Shown here piece after piece: positions 10,096 to 17,409 of a stretch of DNA of 64,000 bases. The notes beneath the pieces are model-generated. The model had not been told where the DNA came from and did no database searches. It saw only the letters and a list, made by a program, of their open reading frames with translations. The stretch is from Treponema sp. UBA4307 (GTDB lineage: Bacteria > Spirochaetota > Spirochaetia > Treponematales > Treponemataceae), in NCBI GenBank assembly GCA_002394685.1, contig DGUP01000002.1, positions 1 through 64,000 of the forward strand. Reading direction: 5' to 3'. The position numbers and the translations under genes are program-made. Position 1 is the first letter of the stretch. The number at the start of each line of letters is the position of its first letter.

Positions 10096-10124
10096 ACTAT
10101 AACATGCACTTAATAGGGAAGCAA
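10096..10124 (-). promoter_or_regulatory. Promoter of the GH51 arabinofuranosidase gene
   Basis: On the minus strand a TTGCTT box (10119-10124), a 17-base spacer and a TATAGT box (10096-10101) precede the gene. The -10 is preceded by TGT, an extended -10 element. The predicted start of transcription falls just before the tandem decamer. Confidence 0.6.
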
Positions 10125-10199
10125 ATTGAATGAGAAGTTTAATTGAAAAAATTTGATGGGATTTATGATTGAATGATTTTATTCACTCTTTCCTACAAG

Positions 10200-10287
10200 G
10201 CACATCAGCCACTACGTTCTATAAACACAGGCACGTATTTGAGCTATACGCTGCTATCCTGCTTGCTCATATTAGTGGCTGTGGTGC
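10200..10287. other. Structured intergenic element of unknown nature
   Basis: Eight-base arms 10206-10213 and 10274-10281 (CAGCCACT/AGTGGCTG) are perfectly complementary and are extended outside by GCAC/GTGC. Shorter complementary pieces lie inside. The stretch is visibly richer in G and C than other intergenic DNA here and sits just after the fabZ stop. It could be a 3' UTR structure, an RNA gene or a degraded repeat. A 14-base perfect palindrome (10315-10328) overlaps the fabZ stop. Confidence 0.35.
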
Positions 10288-10319
10288 AAGGAAATTTATT
10301 ATACTCGTTGGCTCGCGAA

Positions 10320-10748
10320 TTAATTCGCTGCGCCAACTAAGCACATCCATTCAGCCTGAGCGCAGAGAGTTTCTCCTACGTAAGCTTTTCCGGCCTGAAC
10401 AATCATTTTGGAAGAAACTCTCTTGTTTTCAATTTCCATGCGCACTGTATCACCGGGACGAACCTGGTGCTTAAATTTTACATTATTTACTGTAGCAAGA
10501 AAAAAGAGTGAGCCATCCTCAAACTTCTTCTGAAGACTGAGAGCTGCACCGCCCCCCTGAGCCATTGTTTCAATAAGAATAACTCCCGGTACTACAGGAT
10601 ACTGAGGAAAATGTCCTTTAAAGAAAAAATCTTCATCAGTAAATTTTCTGGTGCAGACACAACCATTATCATCATAGCTGTCAATTGAGTCTACAAAGAG
10701 AAAAGGTTTTCTGTGTGGTAAAAGAGTTTCAATATCAGTAAAAGCCAT
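10320..10748 (-). CDS. fabZ: 3-hydroxyacyl-ACP dehydratase FabZ
   Basis: 142 aa, normal for FabZ. It dehydrates 3-hydroxyacyl-ACP to trans-2-enoyl-ACP in type II fatty-acid synthesis. The hot-dog fold is shown by LLPHRKPFLFVD near the N-terminus and by KGHFPQYPVVPGVILIE, which carries the catalytic His and, a helix later, the catalytic Glu before TMAQGGG. The frame is open 28 codons further upstream, but the ATG at 10748 follows a GGAGG box by six bases and matches family N-termini. It is separated from fabF by a small gene on the other strand, so the fab genes here are not one transcript. Confidence 0.92.
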   Translation of the reverse strand: MAFTDIETLLPHRKPFLFVDSIDSYDDNGCVCTRKFTDEDFFFKGHFPQYPVVPGVILIETMAQGGGAALSLQKKFEDGSLFFLATVNNVKFKHQVRPGDTVRMEIENKRVSSKMIVQAGKAYVGETLCAQAEWMCLVGAAN

Positions 10749-10832
10749 TTTTATCCTCCGGCATAATTCTATTTGCAAAAAAAAACTTTTATTACTATAT
10801 TCTTTCATAAGACTTTTTGAAAGGAAAATCAT

Positions 10833-11075
10833 ATGGCAGAAAACGTAATTGAAGGAAAACTTATTTTTGATGAACAGTCAGGTATGTTCTGGGTAGCCCA
10901 GAATGCAAACTACGGTGCCCAGCTTAAGTTCGGTGATGAATTTGAAGTAAAGGTGGATGGTGAATGGGTAAAGACCAGCCTTGCCATTGACAGTGATGAA
11001 AACGGCGGGCTGATCTTCAGACTCACAAATACCCCTTACTCAGGAAACATTGACGGAATCGATGCCCGCAAGTAA
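10833..11075 (+). CDS. Small conserved protein, DUF5348-like
   Basis: 80 aa, acidic and soluble. The pattern FDEQSGMFWVAQN, LKFGDEFEVKVDGEWVKTSL and a closing beta-rich stretch resembles the small DUF5348 family. That assignment is from memory of the pattern and is tentative; no function is known. A GAAAGGA box lies seven bases before the ATG. It is divergent from fabZ and convergent with fabF (18 bases between stops), so it sits alone between two fatty-acid genes. Confidence 0.7.
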   Translation: MAENVIEGKLIFDEQSGMFWVAQNANYGAQLKFGDEFEVKVDGEWVKTSLAIDSDENGGLIFRLTNTPYSGNIDGIDARK

Positions 11076-11093
11076 CCTTCCGTAAGACATATT

Positions 11094-12341
11094 TTAGTCA
11101 GTCACCTTCTTAAACACAGCAATACCGTTGTGTCCGCCAAAACCAAAGTTACCGCTCATGGCAACTTTTATATCTTTTTTTACACCAGTGTTTGGTGTGT
11201 AATCCAGGTCACATCCTCCTTCTACATCAACTTCATCCAGGTTGATTGTAGGAGGGATAAAGCCTTCTTCAATTGCCTTAACGCAAACATAAGCTTCAAG
11301 GGCACCTGCATTTCCCAGACAGTGGCCGGTCATTGATTTTGTAGAAGAAATCTTCAGATTTTTAGCAGCATCACCAAAAGCAATGTGAAGCATTTTTGTT
11401 TCGCCGGAATCATTTAAGTGAGTTGATGTTCCGTGGGCATTGTAATAATCAACTTCTTCCGGTTTAACACCTGCATCTTTCATTGCAAGAGTCATTGCTT
11501 TTGCACCACAAAGGCCGTCAGGATTTGGAGCAGTAAGATGATAAGCATCGCAGCTGGCACCATATCCGGCAAACTCTGCATAGATTTTTGCGCCACGGGC
11601 TTTTGCATGTTCGTATTCTTCAAGGATGAGGATTGTGGAACCTTCACCAATAACAAAACCATCTCTCTTTTTGTCAAAAGGACGGCTGGCTTTTGAAGGA
11701 TCATCAGCAAAGCCTGAAGAAAGGGCATGAAGCATATTGAATCCCAGATTACAGAAACCTGTCATGGCAGCTTCAGAACCACCTGCAAGGATTACGTCAT
11801 ATCTTCCAAGACGAATCTGATCCAGTGCATTTCCCAGAGCGTCTGTTCCGGAAGCACAGGCTGTAGCAACAGTGTGGGCAGCTCCATGAATACCAAAAGC
11901 AAGGGCTACGTTACCGGCAGCTTCATTTGGAATCAGAAGAGGAATACTTAAAGGAGGAATTCTTGTGCAGTCAGAGGCAAAGTAGCTCTTGAAAGAATTT
12001 TCAGTTGCTTCAAATCCGCCGATTCCTACACCAAGATAGATTGCTGTATTATCAAGCACTTCCTGATTTCCCAGAAGTTTTGCATCTTCCAGTGCCATTT
12101 TAGAAGCAGCAACAGCCAGCTGTGAAAAGCGGGCCATCTTTCTTGCAGCAGCAGGATCCATATAATCCCCCGCAGAAAAATTCTTTACTTCAGCAGCATA
12201 TTTTACTTTGAATGGAGTGGAATCATAATGGCTGATTAGCGCAATACCACTCTTTCCTTCTTTAAGGGCAGCCCATGTTTCATCACTTGAATTACCTACT
12301 GGAGAAACACAGCCTAAACCTGTTACAACTACTCTTCTCAT
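11094..12341 (-). CDS. fabF: 3-oxoacyl-ACP synthase II FabF
   Basis: 415 aa. It elongates acyl-ACP with malonyl-ACP. The start begins MRRVVVTGLGCVSPVG and is preceded by AGGAG; eight further in-frame codons upstream are judged untranslated. The thiolase-fold Cys-His-His set is present: Cys in TACASGTDALG (about residue 163), His in YNAHGTSTHLND and His in KSMTGHCLGNAGALE. The closing FGFGGHNG motif is also present. The gene shares an identical 15-mer in its upstream region with fabG, which suggests common regulation although the two are separated by a plus-strand gene. Confidence 0.95.
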   Translation of the reverse strand: MRRVVVTGLGCVSPVGNSSDETWAALKEGKSGIALISHYDSTPFKVKYAAEVKNFSAGDYMDPAAARKMARFSQLAVAASKMALEDAKLLGNQEVLDNTAIYLGVGIGGFEATENSFKSYFASDCTRIPPLSIPLLIPNEAAGNVALAFGIHGAAHTVATACASGTDALGNALDQIRLGRYDVILAGGSEAAMTGFCNLGFNMLHALSSGFADDPSKASRPFDKKRDGFVIGEGSTILILEEYEHAKARGAKIYAEFAGYGASCDAYHLTAPNPDGLCGAKAMTLAMKDAGVKPEEVDYYNAHGTSTHLNDSGETKMLHIAFGDAAKNLKISSTKSMTGHCLGNAGALEAYVCVKAIEEGFIPPTINLDEVDVEGGCDLDYTPNTGVKKDIKVAMSGNFGFGGHNGIAVFKKVTD

Positions 12342-12401
12342 AAGAAGCTCCTTTTTTTGGTCCATAATAAAAAGTACGATTAAGGCACTTTGACACTTTT
12401 T

Positions 12402-12416
12402 GTGATTTTGTCAACT
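12402..12416 (-). promoter_or_regulatory. 15-mer shared with the fabG upstream region
   Basis: On the minus strand this reads AGTTGACAAAATCAC, exactly the sequence found on the plus strand at 14184-14198 upstream of fabG. It lies 61 bases before the fabF start. It is a candidate operator; the embedded TTGACA could also be a -35 box. Confidence 0.45.
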
Positions 12417-12431
12417 ATTAGGCTGATATTA

Positions 12432-12451
12432 CATAAAATCCTTATTTTATG
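12432..12451. promoter_or_regulatory. Perfect inverted repeat between fabF and the divergent membrane-protein gene
   Basis: CATAAAAT and ATTTTATG flank a four-base centre. The position in a divergent intergenic region fits a dimeric repressor site, but nothing else supports this. Confidence 0.3.
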
Positions 12452-12530
12452 CAAGCATTATCCATTTAAAGACTAGGAATTTCCCGATTATTAAACTATA
12501 TTAGAAGTTGAGGGGAAACTGGAGGAATTA

Positions 12531-13328
12531 ATGGGTAATAAGAGAAAGGTTACCAAGACAAGAAGAATTTTAAACTTGATTTTTGTAGGACTGGAAATTG
12601 TCGCCTGGATAGCACTTGGAACTGCCTGTATGCTTTATCTCCGCGCAAACGGACACTCTGACAGCGTAAGTGCGATTCCGCTTATTGTGGGTATTGCCCT
12701 TTCAATTCTGTATGCAGTACGCATCACAAATGATCAGAAACTTACTCTAATTGAACAGAATGATGACATCATTCAGCGTCTGGATGATATTGAAGCACGT
12801 CTGATGGGTAAGCCGGTTCAGAAAAGAGATGACATTGATGAAATTGAAAAAGAACTGAAAGCCGTTGAAGACCGTATGGTTAAGTCTGTTGCTGAACTTG
12901 ATACAGGTAAAAAATCCAGAAAGCAGGCAAAATCCTCAGAAGAAAAAGCCAGTGAACAGGCAGAAAACAAAGCAAAGGCTGAATCAATAGGCCTTTTTGC
13001 AAGACTTAGGGGCGCAGTAAATAAGCCAAAGGAAGAAGAAAAGGCTCCTGAAGAAACTGCTGCAAGAAAAGTTAAGGTTGAAAAGAAGCCTGCAAAAAAG
13101 ACTTCCGGTAAAGCAAAAGCAGACAAGGCTGAAAAAACAGATAAAGCTGAAAAATCTGAATCAAAAGCAAAGGCTGAAAAATCTGCAAAGAAAAGTGAAT
13201 CTGCAGAAAAGCCTGCTGCAAAAAAATCCGGCAGAAAACCTTCTGAAAAAAGCAGCGAAAAGGCTCCTAAAACAAGTGAAAAGAAAACCACTGCAAAAAA
13301 GACAAGTACAAAGAAATCTGAAAAATAA
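12531..13328 (+). CDS. Membrane protein with lysine/alanine-rich histone-like tail
   Basis: 265 aa. Two transmembrane helices (about 14-36 and 44-64) are followed by an acidic helical segment (70-140). The remaining roughly 125 residues are low-complexity Lys/Ala/Glu/Ser, with short units such as KADKAEKTDKAEKSESKAKA and many KK pairs, resembling histone-H1-like bacterial tails. No catalytic domain is visible. A GGAGG box six bases before the ATG supports the start, and a strong terminator follows. The tail could bind nucleic acid or anionic envelope polymers at the membrane; this is inference. A similar tail occurs on the acyl-CoA synthetase at 39979-42210. Confidence 0.75.
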   Translation: MGNKRKVTKTRRILNLIFVGLEIVAWIALGTACMLYLRANGHSDSVSAIPLIVGIALSILYAVRITNDQKLTLIEQNDDIIQRLDDIEARLMGKPVQKRDDIDEIEKELKAVEDRMVKSVAELDTGKKSRKQAKSSEEKASEQAENKAKAESIGLFARLRGAVNKPKEEEKAPEETAARKVKVEKKPAKKTSGKAKADKAEKTDKAEKSESKAKAEKSAKKSESAEKPAAKKSGRKPSEKSSEKAPKTSEKKTTAKKTSTKKSEK

Positions 13329-13346
13329 AGTTTCTTAAAAACAACT

Positions 13347-13379
13347 AAAGCTGACCTCTCCTGGAAGTCAGCTTTTTTT
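13347..13379 (+). terminator. Rho-independent terminator
   Basis: AAAGCTGAC (13347-13355) pairs with GTCAGCTTT (13367-13375), followed by a T run. It closes the plus-strand membrane-protein gene. Confidence 0.85.
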
Positions 13380-13404
13380 ATGGCCATTTACAGCAGCTGT
13401 TTAA

Positions 13405-14148
13405 TTAAGCACCCATTCCACCGTCAACACCAATAACCTGGGCAGTGATGTAAGAACTTAAATCGCTTGCAAGGAAAAGTGCGGTGTTTGCAATATCTTC
13501 CGGCTGACCGGCTCTCTTAAGAGGAACCATATCAATCATGGATTTCTGCAGGTCTTCTTTTAAAACGGCGGTCATATCAGTCTGAATAAAGCCTGGAGCA
13601 ATGCAGTTTACCCTTACCCCTCTTGAACCAACTTCTTTTGCAAGAGATTTTGAAAAGGCAATAAGGCCACCTTTGCTGGCAGCATAATTTACCTGTCCCC
13701 CCTGACCGTGAAGTCCAACAATGGAAGACATATTAATGATTGAGCCCTTGCGTTTACGAATCATATCGCTGGAAACAATCTGACATACAAGGAAAGCACT
13801 GGTTAAATTTACACGGAGAACGTCATTCCAGTCTTCAATTGACATTCTGAAGGAAAGGCCGTCTCTTGTGATTCCTGCATTATTTACAAGAACATCAAAG
13901 CCTCCGCTTTCTGTGAGGGCTGCATTTATTACAGATTTAAGTTCAGTTTCATTTCCAACATCAGCATGAATTTCGTGGAAAGCAGTTGAATTTTCCTTTG
14001 CAAGGGCTTCCAGTTCTTCCCGGGCTGCACTTGGTTTTGAGCAAAGACCCCAGACTTCTGCACCTTCCTTAAGGAACTTTTCTACGATTCCACGGCCAAT
14101 ACCACGGCTGGAACCTGTTACCAAAGCTTTTTTGTTTTCAAGCAACAT
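13405..14148 (-). CDS. fabG: 3-oxoacyl-ACP reductase FabG
   Basis: 247 aa short-chain dehydrogenase. It reduces 3-oxoacyl-ACP with NADPH in fatty-acid elongation. It has the cofactor-binding TGSSRGIGRGI near residue 11, NNAGITRDGL, the catalytic Ser in NMSSIVGL, the YAASKGG Tyr-Lys pair and the FabG-like IAPGFIQTDMT and IGVDGGMGA ends. A GGAG box precedes the ATG. SDR paralogues exist, but the company of fabD, fabF and fabZ makes the FabG role likely. Confidence 0.92.
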   Translation of the reverse strand: MLLENKKALVTGSSRGIGRGIVEKFLKEGAEVWGLCSKPSAAREELEALAKENSTAFHEIHADVGNETELKSVINAALTESGGFDVLVNNAGITRDGLSFRMSIEDWNDVLRVNLTSAFLVCQIVSSDMIRKRKGSIINMSSIVGLHGQGGQVNYAASKGGLIAFSKSLAKEVGSRGVRVNCIAPGFIQTDMTAVLKEDLQKSMIDMVPLKRAGQPEDIANTALFLASDLSSYITAQVIGVDGGMGA

Positions 14149-14183
14149 AATTAAACTCCATATTAATTTTTATTAAGTGAACA

Positions 14184-14198
14184 AGTTGACAAAATCAC
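14184..14198 (+). promoter_or_regulatory. 15-mer shared with the fabF upstream region
   Basis: AGTTGACAAAATCAC on the plus strand, 36 bases upstream of the fabG start, is identical to the minus-strand sequence upstream of fabF at 12402-12416. It is a possible binding site for a fatty-acid regulator. Confidence 0.45.
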
Positions 14199-14325
14199 CT
14201 GATAAAAAATATATGTGAACCGTTATCAAAAACTTATACTTTCGAAAACGGCTGTTAAAAAGCTCTTTGCATTGAACTTTTCAGGCCGGCTGCCTCCTGT
14301 AAAAAAGAGAAAACCGGCCTTGATT

Positions 14326-15282
14326 TTATGCGTTTGGAATTGTTTCTACAGTATTAACTGATTCGCATGAAAGCTTTTCAGCATATTCTGTTTTTCCCCA
14401 GAGTCCTGAAAGAACAGAGCCAGGACCAGGTTCATAAATCTTCCAGTTTTCAAATCCGCCTTCAGATTCAATGATTGAAGCAAGAACAGCTTCTTCGTCA
14501 GTCCAGAGAACTGGATGTGTAAGGTGAAGAACTGCTGAAGACTTAGCTTCATCTCCCTTTGTAACTTCCTTTCCTGTAACATTTGAGAACAGGTGGATTT
14601 TTGGATCGTTGAATGTTACATCAGCGAGAACCTTTTCAAACTCAACTGCAGCATCCTGCATAAGTGGTGAGTGGAATGGACCTGCTACCTTAAGGCGAAC
14701 TGAGCGGCGGGCACCTGCTTCCTTGGCAGCAGCTTCAACTTTTTCAAGAGCATCAAAAGTGCCAGAAACTACAGTCTGTACTTTAGAGTTCATATTTGCA
14801 GCATAGGCATCAGGGATGTTTGCTACAACTTCCTTTACCTTTTCTGGAGGAAGACCGAGAACTGCTGACATGCCAGGAGCGTGACCTTCATTTTTAGCAG
14901 CAATTTCTTCACAAACCTTCTGCATAATAAGTCCACGCTGGCGAACAACTTTAATTACATCTTCAAAAGAAAGAACTCCTGCAGCATAGAGAGCAGGGAA
15001 TTCACCTAATGAAAATCCCATGGCAGCGGAAGCTTCAACTCCCTTTTCCTTAAGAGCAGCCATGATTGCGATTGAAGCGGTTGTAATGGCAATCTGAGAA
15101 TTGTCACTGCGGCTCAGGGTTTCCATATCAGATTCCCACATGAGCTTAGCCATATCAAGATTAATTATTGAAGAAACATCATCAATTACTTTTTTTGCAC
15201 AAGGATAAGCCTCGGCAATGTCCTTTACCATTCCAGGAGCCTGAGCACCCTGACCTGGAAATAAAAATGCATATTTTGCCAT
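14326..15282 (-). CDS. fabD: Malonyl-CoA:ACP transacylase FabD
   Basis: 318 aa. It loads malonyl groups onto ACP. The start at MAKYAFLFPGQGAQAPGM matches family N-termini; ten in-frame codons upstream are not used. The nucleophile elbow reads GFSLGEFPALYAAG, with Phe where most FabD proteins have His before the Ser, and the catalytic His is in GPFHSPLMQ. Its promoter is 31-59 bases upstream. A GC-rich hairpin (14282-14288 with 14313-14319) lies downstream but has no clear T run. No acyl-carrier-protein gene is adjacent, although it often neighbours fabD in bacteria. Confidence 0.93.
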   Translation of the reverse strand: MAKYAFLFPGQGAQAPGMVKDIAEAYPCAKKVIDDVSSIINLDMAKLMWESDMETLSRSDNSQIAITTASIAIMAALKEKGVEASAAMGFSLGEFPALYAAGVLSFEDVIKVVRQRGLIMQKVCEEIAAKNEGHAPGMSAVLGLPPEKVKEVVANIPDAYAANMNSKVQTVVSGTFDALEKVEAAAKEAGARRSVRLKVAGPFHSPLMQDAAVEFEKVLADVTFNDPKIHLFSNVTGKEVTKGDEAKSSAVLHLTHPVLWTDEEAVLASIIESEGGFENWKIYEPGPGSVLSGLWGKTEYAEKLSCESVNTVETIPNA

Positions 15283-15312
15283 AAAAAAATAACCTCGCGA
15301 AAGTTTTGACAA

Positions 15313-15341
15313 ATTATGGCAAAATGTCGGAATGTAGTCAA
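15313..15341 (-). promoter_or_regulatory. Promoter of fabD
   Basis: On the minus strand TTGACT (15336-15341), a 17-base spacer and CATAAT (15313-15318) lie upstream of fabD. The predicted leader is about 25 bases and contains GAGG. Confidence 0.55.
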
Positions 15342-15404
15342 TCTTTAGAAATGAATATTAAATTCTGTTTTAGAATTTTCGAATCATTTCTAAAAAAAAG
15401 ATTC

Positions 15405-15923
15405 TTATTGCTGATAATAACCTTCTTCACCGAAGAGAACACATTCTACTCTGTCATCACCATCAGGGCACCAGATTCCTATCTGCTTAGAATAACTAGT
15501 GTAAGATGTATTGTTTTCTTCCACAACAAAATCATCAGCGAGAGAAAGAAGAGTCTCTAAATCAAAACTTGAACAGTCAATACCATCCACAATAAGTTTT
15601 GTATTCTTGTCAGAATAAATTTCAATCGCAGCAAACCTTTCCCTTTCATCGTAATCGATACTGGCAAAAGGATAAAAATCACGGAGATCAACATCAAATT
15701 CACTGGATTCGTCTAAATATTTTGTAAAATCAGACAGGGGACGACCTGTCATCTCAGCAAATTCTTTAGCAGTTTTCATAAGAAAATCCATACTAGAAGC
15801 ACTTAACTCTTTATCCTCATAATTCTTAAACCGCTTTCCAAAAGTTTTATGTACACTATCTGCATCTGAACCAAATTTTAAGCCATTTACACTTTTCAAT
15901 ATAGAAATTTCAATTTTAGCCAT
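15405..15923 (-). CDS. Hypothetical acidic protein, probable immunity partner of the upstream toxin-like gene
   Basis: 172 aa, soluble and acidic, with no signal peptide or recognised domain. Its first codons overlap the last eight bases of the upstream gene, and its GAGGG ribosome-binding site lies inside that gene. Toxin-tip genes of polymorphic systems are typically followed by exactly such a small acidic immunity gene, and that is the basis for the suggestion. I cannot place the sequence in a named immunity family. Confidence 0.6.
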   Translation of the reverse strand: MAKIEISILKSVNGLKFGSDADSVHKTFGKRFKNYEDKELSASSMDFLMKTAKEFAEMTGRPLSDFTKYLDESSEFDVDLRDFYPFASIDYDERERFAAIEIYSDKNTKLIVDGIDCSSFDLETLLSLADDFVVEENNTSYTSYSKQIGIWCPDGDDRVECVLFGEEGYYQQ

Positions 15924-16197
15924 TTATAAATCCCTCACTAATAAGTTTTTTTTCGTAAATTATTTTCTCAGCAATAGCTGTATCATAACGATCACCAAAT
16001 GAGCGCTGTATATTTTTAATATCCATGTATTCCGCTTCAATAAACAAACCTTCAGAAATCAATTTAGCCTGCCAGCGTCTGTATCTGATTGCCTTATGAG
16101 ATTTTCCAAAACTGCCTGTCTTTTTATGATCGTCTTTAGACATAATTATACAAGGCCCACGCCATCTTGTTAACGGGGAAACACTCGCTGCAGGCAT
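15916..16197 (-). CDS. Short basic protein resembling a polymorphic-toxin C-terminal domain (orphan tip)
   Basis: 93 aa from the ATG at 16197, which has AGGA nine bases upstream. The frame stays open to a stop at 16243-16245 and could start at TTG 16227. The protein reads MPAASVSPLTRWRGPCI, then a DH-containing segment, AIRYRRWQAKLISEG, then AEYMDIKNIQRSFGDRYDTA. I recall this pattern (PMPAAS, RWRGPCI, DH, YR..Q..L, MDI..I...FG..YD.AI) from the extreme C-termini of large Rhs/WapA-like toxins; I cannot name the family. The similarity begins before the ATG (RKNPMPAAS) but no delivery domain precedes it: the ACT-domain gene starts immediately upstream on the other strand. It is therefore either a truncated remnant or a free-standing effector. 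Confidence 0.55.
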   Translation of the reverse strand: MPAASVSPLTRWRGPCIIMSKDDHKKTGSFGKSHKAIRYRRWQAKLISEGLFIEAEYMDIKNIQRSFGDRYDTAIAEKIIYEKKLISEGFING

Positions 16198-16209
16198 AGG
16201 ATTTTTCCT

Positions 16210-16238
16210 TTGACCTTCCCACTGCAATTCGATATTAT
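16210..16238 (+). promoter_or_regulatory. Promoter of the ACT-domain gene (leaderless type)
   Basis: TTGACC (16210-16215), a 17-base spacer and TATTAT (16233-16238) end nine bases before the ATG at 16248. There is no Shine-Dalgarno sequence, so transcription is predicted to begin within one to three bases of the start codon. The -35 box lies opposite the open frame upstream of the toxin-like gene. Confidence 0.7.
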
Positions 16239-16247
16239 CAAATCAAT

Positions 16248-16517
16248 ATGAAAGCAATTATAACAGTAGTCGGTGGTGACAAAGTAGGTATTATCGCTAA
16301 GGTTTCTGCATATCTGGCTGAACACTCAATCAATATTGCGGATATCACTCAGACAATTCTCAGTGGCAATTTTGTCATGATGATGATGGTGGATTTTTCT
16401 GAAGCTGACATCGACATTGACGCTGCAAGAAAAGATCTTTCTAAAAAAGCAGAAGAACTGGGCGTAGAAGTAAACGTTATGAACGAAAAAGTTTTCTCTG
16501 CAATGCACCGTATTTAA
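16248..16517 (+). CDS. ACT-domain protein (UPF0237 type)
   Basis: 89 aa made of a single ACT domain: MKAIITVVGGDKVGIIAKVS, then NIADITQTI and a closing strand VNVMNEKVFSAMHRI. Such proteins are small ligand-binding regulators resembling the glycine-cleavage regulator family; the ligand is unknown. It appears to be transcribed leaderless from the promoter immediately upstream. Its stop overlaps the stop of aat on the other strand by four bases. Confidence 0.85.
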   Translation: MKAIITVVGGDKVGIIAKVSAYLAEHSINIADITQTILSGNFVMMMMVDFSEADIDIDAARKDLSKKAEELGVEVNVMNEKVFSAMHRI

Positions 16518-17248
16518 ATAGATTCTGCAACCTGATAAAAACAGGTTTCCAGATCCAGGTCCAGTTCGGAGTAGAGAAGGCTCTTTTCCATATGCAGAAA
16601 GGCATCCCTGGAAATATTTTCTGCTCCATAACGGGCTATGTTGTCCGTATAGACCTGAGAGTCAATCAATTTTCCCCCTGCCCTTGCAAAAGCCTGGGCA
16701 AAGACTGCAAAAGCACTTTTTGAAGATTCGCTTTCTTTTGTGAACATACTTTCTCCAAAAAAGATTCTTCCCATAAGCACGCCGTAAAATCCCCCTGCAA
16801 GAACATTTCCATTCCAGGCTTCAATTGAATGAGCAAATCCCAGCTGATGAAACTGATTGTAAACTTTTATCATTTTTGGACCAATCCAGCTGCCATTCTG
16901 CCCTTCCCTTTTCTGGAGGCGGCATTCGTTTATTACCTGATCAAAGCAATGGTCCATTGTATAAGTAAAAGGTGTATGTTTAAGGAATTTCTTCAGGCTT
17001 TTTGGAATATGAAGATTTTTCATCTCCAGAACAAAACGTGGGCTGGGACTGTGCCAGACAACAGGCTCCCCTTCATCTTCGTTAAACCAGGGAAAAGCTC
17101 CCTGCATGTAAGCAGAATATAAGAGAAGAGGATTTATATTTCTTGTTACCAGACAGATTCCCGGATAGTCTTTTATAAAAGTTCCGGCTTCAGGAAAAGG
17201 AATTATATTGTCAGGAGTCAGGCTGATTTCATAATCTGAATAATTCAT
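16514..17248 (-). CDS. aat: Leucyl/phenylalanyl-tRNA--protein transferase
   Basis: 244 aa. It adds Leu or Phe from tRNA to proteins with N-terminal Arg or Lys, making them substrates for ClpS-ClpAP, both of which are encoded 5-7 kb away. Family signatures are YMQGAFPWFNEDE, VVWHSPSPRFVL, CRLQKREGQNGSWIG, GFAHSIEAW and GRIFFGESMF. The start has no Shine-Dalgarno sequence; a TATAAC box (17255-17260) ends six bases before the ATG. It converges with the ACT-domain gene, with overlapping stops. Confidence 0.94.
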   Translation of the reverse strand: MNYSDYEISLTPDNIIPFPEAGTFIKDYPGICLVTRNINPLLLYSAYMQGAFPWFNEDEGEPVVWHSPSPRFVLEMKNLHIPKSLKKFLKHTPFTYTMDHCFDQVINECRLQKREGQNGSWIGPKMIKVYNQFHQLGFAHSIEAWNGNVLAGGFYGVLMGRIFFGESMFTKESESSKSAFAVFAQAFARAGGKLIDSQVYTDNIARYGAENISRDAFLHMEKSLLYSELDLDLETCFYQVAESI

Positions 17249-17409
17249 TCAACAGTTATAGCATATTTTCCTAAAAAAGTGTGAAACAAAATAAGCAGCA
17301 GTGATTCGGTCTGGGCTTATGACAGTTTTTTTTGTAAGAAAAGTCATGTTTTTTATGTAAAAATATGTTACTATATAATGGAGAATACAACAGAGAGGAT
17401 TGCTTATTT

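Noticed and set aside
10169..10474. Plus-strand open frame of 101 codons across the structured element and the fabZ 3' end
   Set aside because: It has no ribosome-binding site, over half of it is antisense to fabZ, and its composition does not look coding.
12818..13387. Minus-strand frame of 189 codons rich in Phe, Ala and Ser
   Set aside because: It is the mirror of the Lys/Ala-rich tail of the plus-strand membrane protein; the apparent hydrophobicity is an antisense artefact.
14282..14319. GC-rich hairpin after fabD as a terminator
   Set aside because: The stem is good, but no T run follows on the minus strand, so it was not listed as a terminator.
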